Source: Rhodococcus sp. P-2
GTDB taxonomy: Bacteria; Actinomycetota; Actinomycetes; Mycobacteriales; Mycobacteriaceae
Length of the DNA stretch: 64,000 bases
Assembly (NCBI RefSeq): GCF_016598535.1
Contig: NZ_CP066779.1
Span: 1,426,001-1,490,000, forward strand
Direction of reading: 5' to 3'
A program made the position numbers and the translations under genes. Each line of letters opens with the position of its first letter. The first letter of the stretch is position 1. The notes beneath the pieces were generated by a model. That model did no database searches and was not told the origin of the DNA. It saw only the letters and a program-made list of their open reading frames with translations. Shown one piece after another: positions 19,204 through 30,796 of this stretch.

Positions 19204-20637
19204 CTAGACCACCACCAGTGAATCGGCCGGCTTCTTGTCCGCCCACGGACGCACCGCTTCGAAGTTCGCGGCAGTCCGTAGAACCAGTGCGTCCTGGCGG
19301 TGACGTGCGGCGATCTGCAGCCCCACCGGTCGACCGTCGGCGGTAAATCCGGCGGGCACGGTGATCGCCGGATTGTTGAGCATGTTGTACGGGTAGGTGA
19401 AGAGCCAATCGAGCAACTGCTCACGCAGCGACGCGCCTTCGAGCCACGACGGCGCGAACTGACTGAGCGGGAACGTGGCCGAAGCCAAGGTCGGCGAGAC
19501 CAACACGTCGTAGTCGTTCATGAACGTGGTCCACGTGTCCCACATGACGCCGCGGAATGCGTCGGCCCGCCCGACGTCGACACCGGTGAGCCGCTCGGCC
19601 TCGTGCATGATCTCGATCAGGTTGTCGTCGACCTCGCCGCGTTGGTCCTCCCAGTCGAGCAAGTCGTATTCGGAAGCGAAACCGGGAACCCAGATGCCGT
19701 TCCACATCGACTCCGACGGATTTCCCCACTGCGGGGTCGCCTCGGTGATCTGGGCACCCAATTCCTCGAAGGCCGACAACGCGTCGAGGCACACTGCCAG
19801 TACCTCCGGATCCACGTGGCCGAGACCGAGATTCGTCGACCACGCGACGCGAAGCCCCTTCACGTCGCCCTTCGATGCTTCGACGTACGAGGTCTCGGCA
19901 CGCTCGATCGAGAGCGGATCCGCATTGTCCGGCCCGGCCATGATGTCGAGCATGAGCGCGTTGTCAGCGACAGTCCTGGTGATCGGACCGTGGTACGCCC
20001 AGTTGTAGAAGCGCCCGGCCAGGATGGTCTGCGGGATGACGCCAGTGGTCGGCTTCAACCCGACGACCCCGCAGAGCGCCGACGGGATACGCACCGATCC
20101 GGCGCCGTCACTGCCCTCGGCAAGTGGCCCGAGGCCTGCAGCCACAGCAGCCGACGCACCGCCACTGGACCCACCCGCGCTGTTGCCGAGCTTCCACGGG
20201 TTGTGCGTCGGCCCGTACAGGTGGTTGTCGGTGCCACCGTAGTAACCGCTTTCGGGAGTGTTCGTCTTTCCCAGGAACAGTCCGCCGGCGCCCCGCAGCC
20301 TGTCCACGACGACTGCATTTACCGTGGCGATGTTGTCGGCCATCGGCTTCATCCCGAACGTGGTCGGCAACCCGTTCACTGCCGTCAGATCTTTGATCGT
20401 GAACGGAACGCCGTGCAGCGGGCCGAGTTTCTCGCCCGATTCCTGCTGTCGTGAGAGTTCGGCCGCGTCGCGGGTGACCTGCTCACGATCGAACTGCACT
20501 ATCGCGTTGATCGACGGATTGACGGCGTCGACCCGCTGGATCATCGCTTCGGCAATCTCGTTGGGCGAGAGACTGTTCGACGCAACCGACGCCGCCATCT
20601 CGGTAGCGGAGAGCCAATGCAGATTCTGTTCGGTCAT
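19204..20637 (-). CDS. Amidase (amidase-signature family)
   Basis: 477 aa. The Ser-cisSer-Lys triad is complete: Lys82 in PFTIKDL, cis-Ser157 in GGSSGGAS and nucleophile Ser181 in GSDGAGSVRIPS. It hydrolyses carboxamides, but the substrate is not defined; no GatB/GatC partner is near, so it is not the tRNA amidotransferase subunit. ATG 20637 has GGAAACCCC upstream, a weak ribosome site. Downstream LuxR gene on the same strand. Confidence 0.93.
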   Translation of the reverse strand: MTEQNLHWLSATEMAASVASNSLSPNEIAEAMIQRVDAVNPSINAIVQFDREQVTRDAAELSRQQESGEKLGPLHGVPFTIKDLTAVNGLPTTFGMKPMADNIATVNAVVVDRLRGAGGLFLGKTNTPESGYYGGTDNHLYGPTHNPWKLGNSAGGSSGGASAAVAAGLGPLAEGSDGAGSVRIPSALCGVVGLKPTTGVIPQTILAGRFYNWAYHGPITRTVADNALMLDIMAGPDNADPLSIERAETSYVEASKGDVKGLRVAWSTNLGLGHVDPEVLAVCLDALSAFEELGAQITEATPQWGNPSESMWNGIWVPGFASEYDLLDWEDQRGEVDDNLIEIMHEAERLTGVDVGRADAFRGVMWDTWTTFMNDYDVLVSPTLASATFPLSQFAPSWLEGASLREQLLDWLFTYPYNMLNNPAITVPAGFTADGRPVGLQIAARHRQDALVLRTAANFEAVRPWADKKPADSLVVV

Positions 20638-20748
20638 GGGGTTTCCTTCGCCGGAGGGGTGATGCTCTCAGGCTAGGAAGCGCCGAACTCGGCCACCATC
20701 GGTCATGTGACCGATGCCACAACTCCGTGAACCGCCCATCCATGAACA

Positions 20749-20786
20749 CCGACGGCCCGGCCCCTCGAAAGGGACCGGGCCGTCGG
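20749..20786 (-). terminator. glyA terminator
   Basis: CCGACGGCCCGG pairs with CCGGGCCGTCGG, extended by CCC/GGG across a mismatch, directly downstream of glyA. Confidence 0.8.
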
Positions 20787-20797
20787 TGAAGAAATTC

Positions 20798-22105
20798 CTA
20801 GACGTTCTTGCTGAGCAGGCCCCAGTTCTCGAGACCGTCGTAGAGCGGAAGGTCGAGAGCGAGCTTGGCCACACGCGCACGCAGCGCCGGCAGATCCGCG
20901 TTGCCGGCCAGAGCAGTACCGATGATGTCGGCGACCTCGGTGAACTCGGCATCGCCGAATCCGCGGGTGGCCAACGCAGCGGTACCGATGCGCAGACCGG
21001 AGGTGGTCATCGGCGGGCGGGGATCGAACGGAACAGCGTTGCGGTTGACCGTGATGCCGATTTCGTGCAGAAGGTCCTCACCCTGCTGGCCGTCGAGCTG
21101 CGAGTTACGCAGGTCCACGAGAACGAGGTGAACGTCGGTGCCGCCGGTCAGAACGCTGATGCCCTGATCTGCGACGTCCTTGTTGCCCAGACGCTCGGCC
21201 AGGATGCGCGCACCGGAAAGGGTGCGTGCCTGACGATCCTTGAACTCTTCACCGGCAGCGATCTTGAAGGTGACTGCCTTGGCCGCGATGGCATGCATGA
21301 GCGGACCGCCCTGCTGACCGGGGAAGACAGCGGAGTTGAGCTTCTTGGCCCACTCCTTCTTCGCCAGGATCAGACCGGAACGCGGTCCACCGAGGGTCTT
21401 GTGGACGGTCGAGGAGACGACGTCCGCGTACGGGACGGGCGACGGGTGCAGGCCGGCTGCCACCAGTCCGGCGAAGTGAGCCATGTCGACCCACAGGTAC
21501 GCCCCGACTTCGTCGGCGATCGCACGGAAGGCCGCGAAGTCCTGCTGACGCGGGTACGCGGACCAGCCGGCGACGATGACCTTCGGCTTCTCGGCGAGGG
21601 CGATCGAGCGCACCTCGTCCATGTCGATGCGGTGATCTTCCTTGCTGACGCCGTAGGACGCGACGTCGTACAACTTGCCGGAGAAGTTGAGCTTCATGCC
21701 GTGCGTGAGGTGACCGCCATGTGCGAGGTCGAGGCCGAGCAGCTTTTCACCCGGGTTCATCAGAGCCATCAGGACAGCAGCATTGGCCTGTGCGCCCGAG
21801 TGCGGCTGAACGTTGGCGAACTCCGCACCGAAGAGTTCCTTCGCACGGTTGCGCGCAAGATCCTCGATGACGTCGACGTGCTCGCAACCGCCGTAGTAAC
21901 GACGTCCCGGGTAGCCCTCGGCGTACTTGTTGGTCAGGACGCTGCCCTGAGCCTGCAGAACCGAGCGGGGAACGAAGTTTTCCGACGCGATCATCTCGAG
22001 CGTGTCGCGCTGACGAGCCAATTCACCAGCCATCGCCTCGGCGACTTCGGGATCGAGTTCGGCGAGTGATGCAGAGTTGACGTCGGAGCCGGGCACAGCG
22101 GTCAT
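20798..22105 (-). CDS. glyA: Serine hydroxymethyltransferase
   Basis: PLP enzyme that interconverts serine and glycine and feeds one-carbon units to tetrahydrofolate. 435 aa. Family sequence is continuous: [33 protein letters not shown], the PLP-lysine region [15 protein letters not shown], and [13 protein letters not shown] 22105. Its own terminator follows. Confidence 0.97.
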   Translation of the reverse strand: MTAVPGSDVNSASLAELDPEVAEAMAGELARQRDTLEMIASENFVPRSVLQAQGSVLTNKYAEGYPGRRYYGGCEHVDVIEDLARNRAKELFGAEFANVQPHSGAQANAAVLMALMNPGEKLLGLDLAHGGHLTHGMKLNFSGKLYDVASYGVSKEDHRIDMDEVRSIALAEKPKVIVAGWSAYPRQQDFAAFRAIADEVGAYLWVDMAHFAGLVAAGLHPSPVPYADVVSSTVHKTLGGPRSGLILAKKEWAKKLNSAVFPGQQGGPLMHAIAAKAVTFKIAAGEEFKDRQARTLSGARILAERLGNKDVADQGISVLTGGTDVHLVLVDLRNSQLDGQQGEDLLHEIGITVNRNAVPFDPRPPMTTSGLRIGTAALATRGFGDAEFTEVADIIGTALAGNADLPALRARVAKLALDLPLYDGLENWGLLSKNV

Positions 22106-22181
22106 CGAGGAATCTCCAAGCTGGATGCGGAAACGAATGCGTCCAGTCTACGAAGTTCGCTCCCGCCGTCTCCACCCGGCA

Positions 22182-23378
22182 CTAGGCAGCACGCAGAGAG
22201 CTGGGGACCAGCGGCTCGTCGAGCAGCCTGCGGAACCGTTCGGTGCGCTCTGCGCCCACCGGCACCTCGTCCAGCCAGCCCCCGAGCAGCCGGTATCCCT
22301 CGACATATGTGCTGGTGTAAGCGCGCCACAGCGGTGACGAGAGGAACTTGAGCGATTGGCGAGCGCGTTCCGGCGTCGACAGCGACCATCGTTCCAGGAA
22401 GAGGGCAACGTCGTCGAGGCTGCGACCCTCGTCGTGCAACATCAGAGCGGCGTCCTGACGAACGCTCAGCAGCTGCCCCGACGCGGTGGAGAGCCGTTGC
22501 GCCTTTTCCCCGTCGAAAGACAATCCGAGGTCGGCGTAGATTTCCTGCGCCCACAAACCCCAGTCCGGGCCGACTATCGCTTCGAGCGCCAGATCGGCGA
22601 GGCCTTCGGCCATGATGCACTGCGGCGTGTTGACCAGAAACAGCGTCTGCTCGAGTTGGCCGGTTCCGACGAGGCCGGCTTCCTTGCGGCAATGCTCGGT
22701 GTGATGGCCGGGGTAGGACTCGTGCGCGATCAGCCGCGGCAGGTTGGCCATGAACTGCGGCAGATCCGAATTGATCGCGACCTTGGAGCGGTAGTCACCG
22801 AGGTAGTAGTTGAAGCCGGACCACGGCTTGTCCCCCACCACTTCGTATTCGACGGTTTCCGACGCGGGGAGCCCGAAGGTGCCGCGAACCAGATCACGCA
22901 GCGCGCTCGACATCGCCTCGACGCACTCGTTCAGTCTCGCCGCGGGGATCTCGTCGGCCTTGCGATGCGCCTGCACCCGTTGCGCCAACGGTCCCGGACC
23001 GGGCAGAACTTCACCCATCAACCGGTGAGCGTCGCTGTAGGCATCCTCGTTTCCCTTGTCGATTCGTACGTCGAAATACGCCTCCACCTCGTCCACGAAG
23101 CCGATGTCCTCACCCGCGAACTTGCGCCCGGAGCATTCCAGGGCACGCAGATGAACGTCGATGAAATGGGCGCGTTCGGCATTCAGACCACTTCCGGCCA
23201 GTTCGCCGCGCAATTCACGTGCCGTGCGGGCAAGTTCACGCGGATCGGGCTTCGGGGCACTCTCGACCTGCTTACGCAGCGCCGGGTCACCGGTGAACGC
23301 GTCGACGAACCCGTCCTCGAGACGGTCGAAACCCAGTCCGAGCAGCAGGTATTGGCGAACAAGTGTGTCTGGATCCAT
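22182..23378 (-). CDS. DUF885-family metallopeptidase-like protein
   Basis: 398 aa from ATG 23378, chosen because the 12 extra upstream residues show no family character. The motif AHESYPGHHTEH carries an HExxxxH-H zinc-site pattern typical of DUF885. The preceding NYYLGDYRSKVAINSDLP and the following LVNTPQCIMAEGLADLALE also fit. Function unproven; a peptidase-like role is inferred from the motif. Transcribed away from coaA. Confidence 0.82.
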   Translation of the reverse strand: MDPDTLVRQYLLLGLGFDRLEDGFVDAFTGDPALRKQVESAPKPDPRELARTARELRGELAGSGLNAERAHFIDVHLRALECSGRKFAGEDIGFVDEVEAYFDVRIDKGNEDAYSDAHRLMGEVLPGPGPLAQRVQAHRKADEIPAARLNECVEAMSSALRDLVRGTFGLPASETVEYEVVGDKPWSGFNYYLGDYRSKVAINSDLPQFMANLPRLIAHESYPGHHTEHCRKEAGLVGTGQLEQTLFLVNTPQCIMAEGLADLALEAIVGPDWGLWAQEIYADLGLSFDGEKAQRLSTASGQLLSVRQDAALMLHDEGRSLDDVALFLERWSLSTPERARQSLKFLSSPLWRAYTSTYVEGYRLLGGWLDEVPVGAERTERFRRLLDEPLVPSSLRAA

Positions 23379-23550
23379 AACGACCGAGCCTAGTCGCTCG
23401 CTCCGGAATGCCACCCGGCGAAAGTCCCGGACGTGGCACCGAGCACAATCCGACTATGCACTCGGATCGTGCGCACACGCGCCTGGCTTGCTCGCATAGC
23501 TGTTTCGTCCGCCGGGCCCCGGGTTCACTACGCGCCGGTGAGCTGGGCTG

Positions 23551-24483
23551 ATGGCGCGCACCAACGAATCGAGTCCCTACGTCGAGTTCGACCGCAAGCA
23601 GTGGCGGACACTGCGTAAGTCGACGCCACTGGTGTTGACCGAGGACGAGTTGTACGGCCTGCGTGGTCTCGGTGAGCAGATCGATCTCGAAGAAGTTGCC
23701 GAGGTGTATCTCCCCCTCGCGCGTCTGATCCACCTGCAGGTGGCGGCACGCCAACGACTGTTCGCGGCCACCGCGACGTTCCTCGGCGAGAAGCATCCCG
23801 ATCGTCAGGTGCCCTTCGTCATCGGTGTGGCCGGTTCGGTTGCCGTCGGTAAATCCACGACTGCTCGTGTGCTGCAAGCTCTCCTGGCTCGCTGGGATCA
23901 CCATCCGCGCGTCGATCTCGTCACCACGGACGGATTCCTCTATCCGACCAAGGAACTCCAGCGGCGAGGCATCATGCACCGCAAGGGTTTTCCCGAGAGC
24001 TACGATCGCCGCAAGTTGTTGCGCTTCGTCACCGAGGTGAAGTCCGGCGCCGAAGAAGTAGCAGCGCCGGTGTATTCGCACACCTCGTACGACATCATCC
24101 CGGGCCAGTACCACCTCATCCGCCAGCCGGACATCCTCATCATCGAAGGCCTCAACGTCCTGCAGACGGGTCCGCGTCTGATGGTCTCCGACCTCTTCGA
24201 CTTCTCGATCTACGTCGACGCCCGGATCGAAGACATCGAAGCCTGGTACATCCAGCGATTCCTCGCGCTCCGCAATACGTCGTTCGCCGACCCTAGCGCT
24301 CACTTCCACCACTACTCGGGGCTCTCCGACCGTGACGCGACCATCGCGGCGAAGGAGATCTGGAACTCGATCAACCACCCGAACCTGGTGGAGAACATTC
24401 TTCCTACCCGCCCTCGCGCCACCCTGGTGCTGCGCAAGGACGCCGATCACACGATCAACCGGCTCCGACTGCGCAAGCTCTGA
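23551..24483 (+). CDS. coaA: Type I pantothenate kinase
   Basis: First committed enzyme of coenzyme A synthesis. 310 aa. The N-terminal [13 protein letters not shown] is typical of the family. The P-loop is GSVAVGKST (95-103), followed by [10 protein letters not shown], the KGFPESYD region and IIEGLNVLQ. Feedback inhibition by CoA is known for this type. ATG 23551. It converges on the Z-prenyl diphosphate synthase gene, with only six bases between the stops. Confidence 0.96.
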   Translation: MARTNESSPYVEFDRKQWRTLRKSTPLVLTEDELYGLRGLGEQIDLEEVAEVYLPLARLIHLQVAARQRLFAATATFLGEKHPDRQVPFVIGVAGSVAVGKSTTARVLQALLARWDHHPRVDLVTTDGFLYPTKELQRRGIMHRKGFPESYDRRKLLRFVTEVKSGAEEVAAPVYSHTSYDIIPGQYHLIRQPDILIIEGLNVLQTGPRLMVSDLFDFSIYVDARIEDIEAWYIQRFLALRNTSFADPSAHFHHYSGLSDRDATIAAKEIWNSINHPNLVENILPTRPRATLVLRKDADHTINRLRLRKL

Positions 24484-24489
24484 GCCCGC

Positions 24490-25257
24490 TCAGGCGCCGA
24501 ACCGTCGGTGGCGCGCCGCGTAGTCACGCAAGGCCCGAAGGAAATCGACTCGGCGGAACTCGGGCCAGTACGCCTCGGTGAACCAGATTTCCGAATAAGC
24601 GCTCTGCCACAACAGGAATCCGGAGAGCCGCTGCTCGCCGGACGTGCGAATCACGAGGTCCGGATCGGGCTGGCCCGACGTGTAGAGGTGACCGTCGATG
24701 CCGTCGACCGTGACCGCCTGGATCAGTTCGTCTCCACCCAGCCCCTCACCGATCTTGTCGCGCAGGAGCGATTGGACAGCGTCGGCGATCTCCTGTCGTC
24801 CGCCGTATCCGATCGCGACGTTGACATGCGTGCCGGTTCGACCGCTGGTTCCGGCGGCAGCTTCGCGCAACCGCCTGGACTGCTCGGGCGGCAGAAGATC
24901 GAGGGCACCGACGATCTGCACACTCCAGTTCTTCCCGGGACCCGAGATCTCCTCGACGACGTCGGTGATGATCTCGAGAAGGGTGTCGAGCTCTTCCGGC
25001 TCGCGGCGCAGGTTCTCGGTCGAGAGCAGGTAGATGGTTGCCATCTCGATCCCGGCGGCATCACACCACTCGAGCAATTCGGCGATCTTGAGTGCGCCCA
25101 TGCGGTGCCCGTGACTGACATCCGTGAAGCCGTTCTCGCGAGCCCATCGCCGATTTCCGTCACACATCACGGCGACGTGCCGTGGGTGCGCGAGACCGTC
25201 GAGATGACTGAGGAGCCGTCGCTCGTAGATGCTGTACAGCAGTCCGCGCAGATTCAC
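24490..25257 (-). CDS. Short-chain cis-prenyl diphosphate synthase (Rv1086-like Z-FPP synthase)
   Basis: 255-aa UppS-fold enzyme condensing IPP with an allylic diphosphate in Z configuration. The catalytic Asp is in VMCDGNRRWAR. YLLSTENLRR, HVNVAIGYGGR and PDLVIRTSGEQRLS follow. Sequence and position next to coaA match M. tuberculosis Rv1086, which makes the Z,E-farnesyl diphosphate starter for decaprenyl phosphate, so the same role is inferred rather than full undecaprenyl synthesis. The GTG start has no strong ribosome site. Confidence 0.9.
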   Translation of the reverse strand: MNLRGLLYSIYERRLLSHLDGLAHPRHVAVMCDGNRRWARENGFTDVSHGHRMGALKIAELLEWCDAAGIEMATIYLLSTENLRREPEELDTLLEIITDVVEEISGPGKNWSVQIVGALDLLPPEQSRRLREAAAGTSGRTGTHVNVAIGYGGRQEIADAVQSLLRDKIGEGLGGDELIQAVTVDGIDGHLYTSGQPDPDLVIRTSGEQRLSGFLLWQSAYSEIWFTEAYWPEFRRVDFLRALRDYAARHRRFGA

Positions 25258-25355
25258 CGTGACATCACCATGGTGTCAAAGAGTACGCCCGCCGGTCACC
25301 GCCACATGCGAGCGCCGTCACGCTTTTTGTGCGCGTCGAAAACCCGCAGGTAGGT

Positions 25356-25395
25356 TATGCTACTGGTGCGTAACCTACGGTACCGTAGGTTACGC
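25356..25395 (+). promoter_or_regulatory. -10 box and perfect 28-bp palindromic operator upstream of hemolysin III gene
   Basis: TATGCT (25356-25361) is a candidate -10. GCGTAACCTACGGT|ACCGTAGGTTACGC (25368-25395) is a perfect 14+14 palindrome just after the expected transcription start, and a third half-site GTAGGTTA overlaps the -10. This is the geometry of a TetR-family repressor site. The regulator is not encoded next to it. Confidence 0.75.
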
Positions 25396-26064
25396 GGTTC
25401 GCAACAACACGGAACGAGAGGGGTTGCACATGACGGCATTCGGGCTCGACGAGCTTCCGGTCAAACCACGCATGCGCGGTTGGATCCACCTGTGGGCGCT
25501 CGGTGTCTCCGTCGTCGCAGGCATCGTTCTCGTCTCCGTAGCCGGCGCTCAAGTAGGCGCCAAGGCGGCTTGGGCAACCGCAATCTACAGCATCACGATC
25601 TGCGGCCTCTTCGGCATCAGCGCGACCTATCATCGTATCCAGTGGCAGACCGTCAAGGGCCGTACGTGGATGAAGCGCGCGGACCATTCGATGATCTTTC
25701 TCTTCATCGCCGGCAGCTACACACCGTTCGCCATGCTCGGTCTCCCTACCCACACCGGCAAGATCATTCTTGCGATCGTGTGGGCAGGCGCGCTGGCCGG
25801 CGTGGCCCTCAAGATGCTCCGGCCCACCGCGCCGAAATGGGTGGGGGTACCGCTCTACCTTCTCCTCGGCTGGGCGATCGTTCCGGTGGTCGGTGAACTG
25901 ACACACCAGGTCGGTGTGGCGCCGATGGTGCTGCTGCTCGTCGGCGGGATCTTCTACAGCGTCGGCGCAATTCTGTACGCGACGAAATGGCCCAACCCGT
26001 GGCCCACGACGTTCGGGCATCACGAGTTCTTCCACGCTGCCACCGTCATCGCAGCGATCTGCCA

Positions 26065-28095
<2,031 letters not shown>

Positions 28096-28111
28096 CCCTA
28101 CCCCGTTCGTC

Positions 28112-28426
28112 TCAGGATTCTTGCTTCGGCTTCTTCTCGGTAGAGACGTTCGGTTCCGCCGGGCTCGGAGCTGTGATGGCTCCCCGGTCGGTGCCTTCGT
28201 CTGCCTGCTGATCGAGTTCGGGATGATCCGGTTCGAAGGTTTCCGGCAGCTTCTTGAGCTGACGATTCATCGACCGGACCAGAAGGATCACACCGATGAG
28301 TAGCGCAAGAATGACCACCAGGCCGACCGGAGACGACTTTCCGAACTCCGGGCCGGATGGATTACTCGGGGTCTGAGCAAGAAATTGTGTGGTGCCGAGG
28401 ATTACCTCGGCGGACAGAGCATTCAC
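28112..28426 (-). CDS. Small membrane protein downstream of mca (Rv1083-like)
   Basis: 104 aa with one membrane segment ([18 protein letters not shown]) and an acidic/Pro-rich C-terminal tail. GTG 28426 overlaps the mca stop by four bases (GTGA), so it is co-translated with mca. The open frame extends upstream inside mca, but that part is not credible. Function unknown; the pairing with mca is conserved in mycobacteria as far as I recall. Confidence 0.78.
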   Translation of the reverse strand: MNALSAEVILGTTQFLAQTPSNPSGPEFGKSSPVGLVVILALLIGVILLVRSMNRQLKKLPETFEPDHPELDQQADEGTDRGAITAPSPAEPNVSTEKKPKQES

Positions 28427-29313
28427 TTCTGAGCGTCCTCTTCGAGACCTGCGAACAGGTCGGTTTCCGGAATGGACGTGGTGACCCGCGTCTTGGCGAG
28501 CTCGAATTCCTCGGTGGGCCAGATCTTCTGCTGAATGTCGAGCGGCACAGCGAAGAACGAACCGTTGGGATCGATCTGCGTCGCGTGCGCACGCAGGGCG
28601 TCGTCTCGCTGGGGAAAGTAATCGCCGCACGTGACCTGAGTGGTCACCCGGACCATCATGTCGCCACGCTCGGTCTTCCACTTCTTGAGCCAGTCCGCCA
28701 TCGGGAACGGCTCACCGCGACGCTCGTACTCCTCCTGGAAGAGTTCGAGGCGCTTACGGATGAACCCGTGCGAGTAGTAGACCTTCTTGATCTCCCACGG
28801 CTCCCCGTCCTCGGGGAAGTACTCGGGATCGGCAGCGGCCTCGTACGCAGCCATCGTCACCTCGTGGCACCGGATGTGATCCGGGTGCGGGTATCCACCG
28901 TTCTCGTCGTACGTCGTGACGACGTGGGGACGGAACTCGCGAATCACCTTGACCAGCGCGCGCGTCGACTCGTCGAGCGGAACGAGGGCGAAGCACCCTT
29001 CGGGCAGCGGCGGAAGCGGGTCGCCCTCGGGAAGCCCGGAATCGACGAAACCGAGCCAGCGCTGCTTCACGCCCAGAATGCGAGCGGCCTCGGCCATCTC
29101 CTCCTGGCGGACTTCGCTGATTCGATCGCGGACGCCGGGAACGTCCATGGCCGGGTTGAGAATGTCGCCACGCTCGCCCCCGGTGAGCGTCAGGACCATC
29201 ACTTCGTGGCCTTCGGCTGCATAACGGGCGGTGGTGGCCGCACCCTTGCTCGACTCGTCGTCGGGATGGGCATGGACGGCCATGAGCCGGAATCCGCTCA
29301 CGTGTTCGTTCAC
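28423..29313 (-). CDS. mca: Mycothiol S-conjugate amidase
   Basis: Zn-dependent enzyme that cleaves mycothiol S-conjugates to mercapturic acids and glucosaminyl-inositol for detoxification. 296 aa from GTG 29313, preceded by AGAGG; an ATG further upstream would add 28 unrelated residues. Metal ligands are in HAHPDDE (16-20) and [17 protein letters not shown] and the C-terminal [12 protein letters not shown] are family hallmarks. Long insert regions fit Mca rather than MshB. Its presence implies a mycothiol-producing actinobacterium. Confidence 0.95.
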   Translation of the reverse strand: MNEHVSGFRLMAVHAHPDDESSKGAATTARYAAEGHEVMVLTLTGGERGDILNPAMDVPGVRDRISEVRQEEMAEAARILGVKQRWLGFVDSGLPEGDPLPPLPEGCFALVPLDESTRALVKVIREFRPHVVTTYDENGGYPHPDHIRCHEVTMAAYEAAADPEYFPEDGEPWEIKKVYYSHGFIRKRLELFQEEYERRGEPFPMADWLKKWKTERGDMMVRVTTQVTCGDYFPQRDDALRAHATQIDPNGSFFAVPLDIQQKIWPTEEFELAKTRVTTSIPETDLFAGLEEDAQK

Positions 29314-29556
29314 CTCAACTTCACCTCTAGCCGTTACCGGCAGTCTTCGATTCACACGCTGTGCAGTGCTCGGATTACTCCGGGCCTTCGCCGTCAAACG
29401 TACCGACTGCCGACAAACCTACCGACGGCGCGACGGGACACGTCCTCTATAGTTCCACCCGAGAGTTCCTGGCGCAGCCGTGACCCCTTCGGTAGTTCGG
29501 TGGGGCGCAGTCAGTTGCTGCACGACACGTGAACTCGAGTCTTCGAGAGCAGAGTG

Positions 29557-29982
29557 ATGAGCAAACCGCTTCCCCAAGATCGGTACCCGAGCACTACTCG
29601 CACGGGCAGTCCCCGCAAGTGGATGGTGTGGGCTCTGACCGCTCTCGTCATCGTCGTAGGCGGCGGAATCGCGTACTACGCATACGGAAAATTTGCGGTC
29701 AAGGAAATCGAGACCGAGACCATCTCGTTCGACATCGCCAACGACTCCACGGTGAAGATCCGTTTCACCGTCACGCGCGACGACTCGTCACGTGACGCGA
29801 TGTGCATCGTGCGCGCTCGCTCGAAGGACGGTTCCGAAACCGGACGACGTGAGGTCTACGTCCCGTCGTCTGAGCATCAAACCCTCGAGTTCAACACCGA
29901 GGTCAAGACGTCCCAGCCGCCAGGCATGGCCGACGTCTACGGCTGCAGCTTCGACGTTCCGGAGTACCTGACAAAGAGCTGA
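29557..29982 (+). CDS. DUF4307 membrane protein
   Basis: 141 aa. One N-terminal membrane segment (WALTALVIVVGGGIAYYAYG) is followed by an extracytoplasmic beta-rich domain with two cysteines (DAMCIVRARS, VYGCSFDVP) that could pair. Matches DUF4307 (Rv1081c-like), function unknown. ATG 29557 is used; GTG 29554 directly before it is also possible. Divergent from mca, same strand as greA. Confidence 0.85.
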   Translation: MSKPLPQDRYPSTTRTGSPRKWMVWALTALVIVVGGGIAYYAYGKFAVKEIETETISFDIANDSTVKIRFTVTRDDSSRDAMCIVRARSKDGSETGRREVYVPSSEHQTLEFNTEVKTSQPPGMADVYGCSFDVPEYLTKS

Positions 29983-30041
29983 CCTCGGAACGCACCCACC
30001 CTGCCGGACGTTTGGCGACGGACAGGGCGGGTAGTCATGCG

Positions 30042-30084
30042 TGATAGAATTGCCCGATACACGGTTCCGGGTGGAACCGTGTAT
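30042..30084 (+). promoter_or_regulatory. greA promoter with a 5'-terminal mRNA hairpin
   Basis: TGATAGAAT (30042-30050) is an extended -10 element. About seven bases later begins ATACACGGTTCC-GGGT-GGAACCGTGTAT (30057-30084), a perfect 12-bp stem with a 4-base loop. Transcripts starting at ~30057 would carry this stem at their extreme 5' end, followed by ~115 bases of leader before greA. Confidence 0.65.
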
Positions 30085-30197
30085 TGCTGCATTGACGGCA
30101 AGGTTGCATCTTCGGTGATGCGTCCGAGTCGTTGTTCGCTGCTGTTGCAGTGATCGTCGAGGGAGCCCCCGGCTCCGACTACTAGGGAGTGATCGAG

Positions 30198-30692
30198 ATG
30201 ACCGAGACCCAGGTGACCTGGCTTACCCAGGAATCACATGACAGGCTCAAGAACGAACTCGACCAGCTCATCGCCAATCGCCCGGTCATCGCCGCCGAGA
30301 TCAACGAGCGTCGCGAAGAGGGTGACCTGAAAGAGAACGGTGGCTACCACGCTGCCCGCGAAGAGCAGGGTCAGCAGGAAGCCCGCATTCGCCAGCTCCA
30401 GGAGCTGCTGAACAGCGCAAAGGTCGGCGAGGCCCCCACTCAGTCCGGTGTTGCACTGCCCGGATCCGTAGTCAAGGTCTACTACGACGGCGACGAGAGT
30501 GACACCGAGACGTTCCTGATCGCTACCCGCGAAGAAGGCGCACGTGACGCCAAGCTCGAGGTCTACTCCCCGAACTCACCGCTGGGCGGCGCGCTGCTCG
30601 AAGCCAAGGTCGGCGACACTCGTGAGTACAACCTGCCCAACGGCAGCACCATGAAGGTCACGCTGCTGAGCGCGGAGCCTTACCACAGCTGA
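30198..30692 (+). CDS. greA: Transcription elongation factor GreA
   Basis: 164 aa. It enters the RNA polymerase secondary channel and stimulates cleavage of backtracked RNA. The N-terminal coiled coil carries the acidic tip loop ([15 protein letters not shown]). The C-terminal FKBP-like domain ends with [18 protein letters not shown] 30198 is chosen with GGGAG about ten bases upstream; a GTG three codons earlier is less likely. A strong terminator follows. Confidence 0.96.
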   Translation: MTETQVTWLTQESHDRLKNELDQLIANRPVIAAEINERREEGDLKENGGYHAAREEQGQQEARIRQLQELLNSAKVGEAPTQSGVALPGSVVKVYYDGDESDTETFLIATREEGARDAKLEVYSPNSPLGGALLEAKVGDTREYNLPNGSTMKVTLLSAEPYHS

Positions 30693-30729
30693 TCGGCCGT
30701 ACGAACGCCGAAGAAGCACCAGCTCTGAA

Positions 30730-30766
30730 AAGAAGCGCCACCCGACTTGGTCGGGTGGCGCTTCTT
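30730..30766. terminator. greA terminator
   Basis: AAGAAGCGCCACCCGA / TCGGGTGGCGCTTCTT, a perfect 16-bp stem with a 5-base loop. It lies between convergent greA and the NlpC/P60 gene. Confidence 0.92.
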
Positions 30767-30796
30767 GCTCTGTCGGCGCTTGCTGTTCCGGCTCAC

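Noticed and set aside
20714-22069. 451-codon plus-strand frame
   Set aside because: Complete antisense shadow of glyA, a common effect of high third-position GC.
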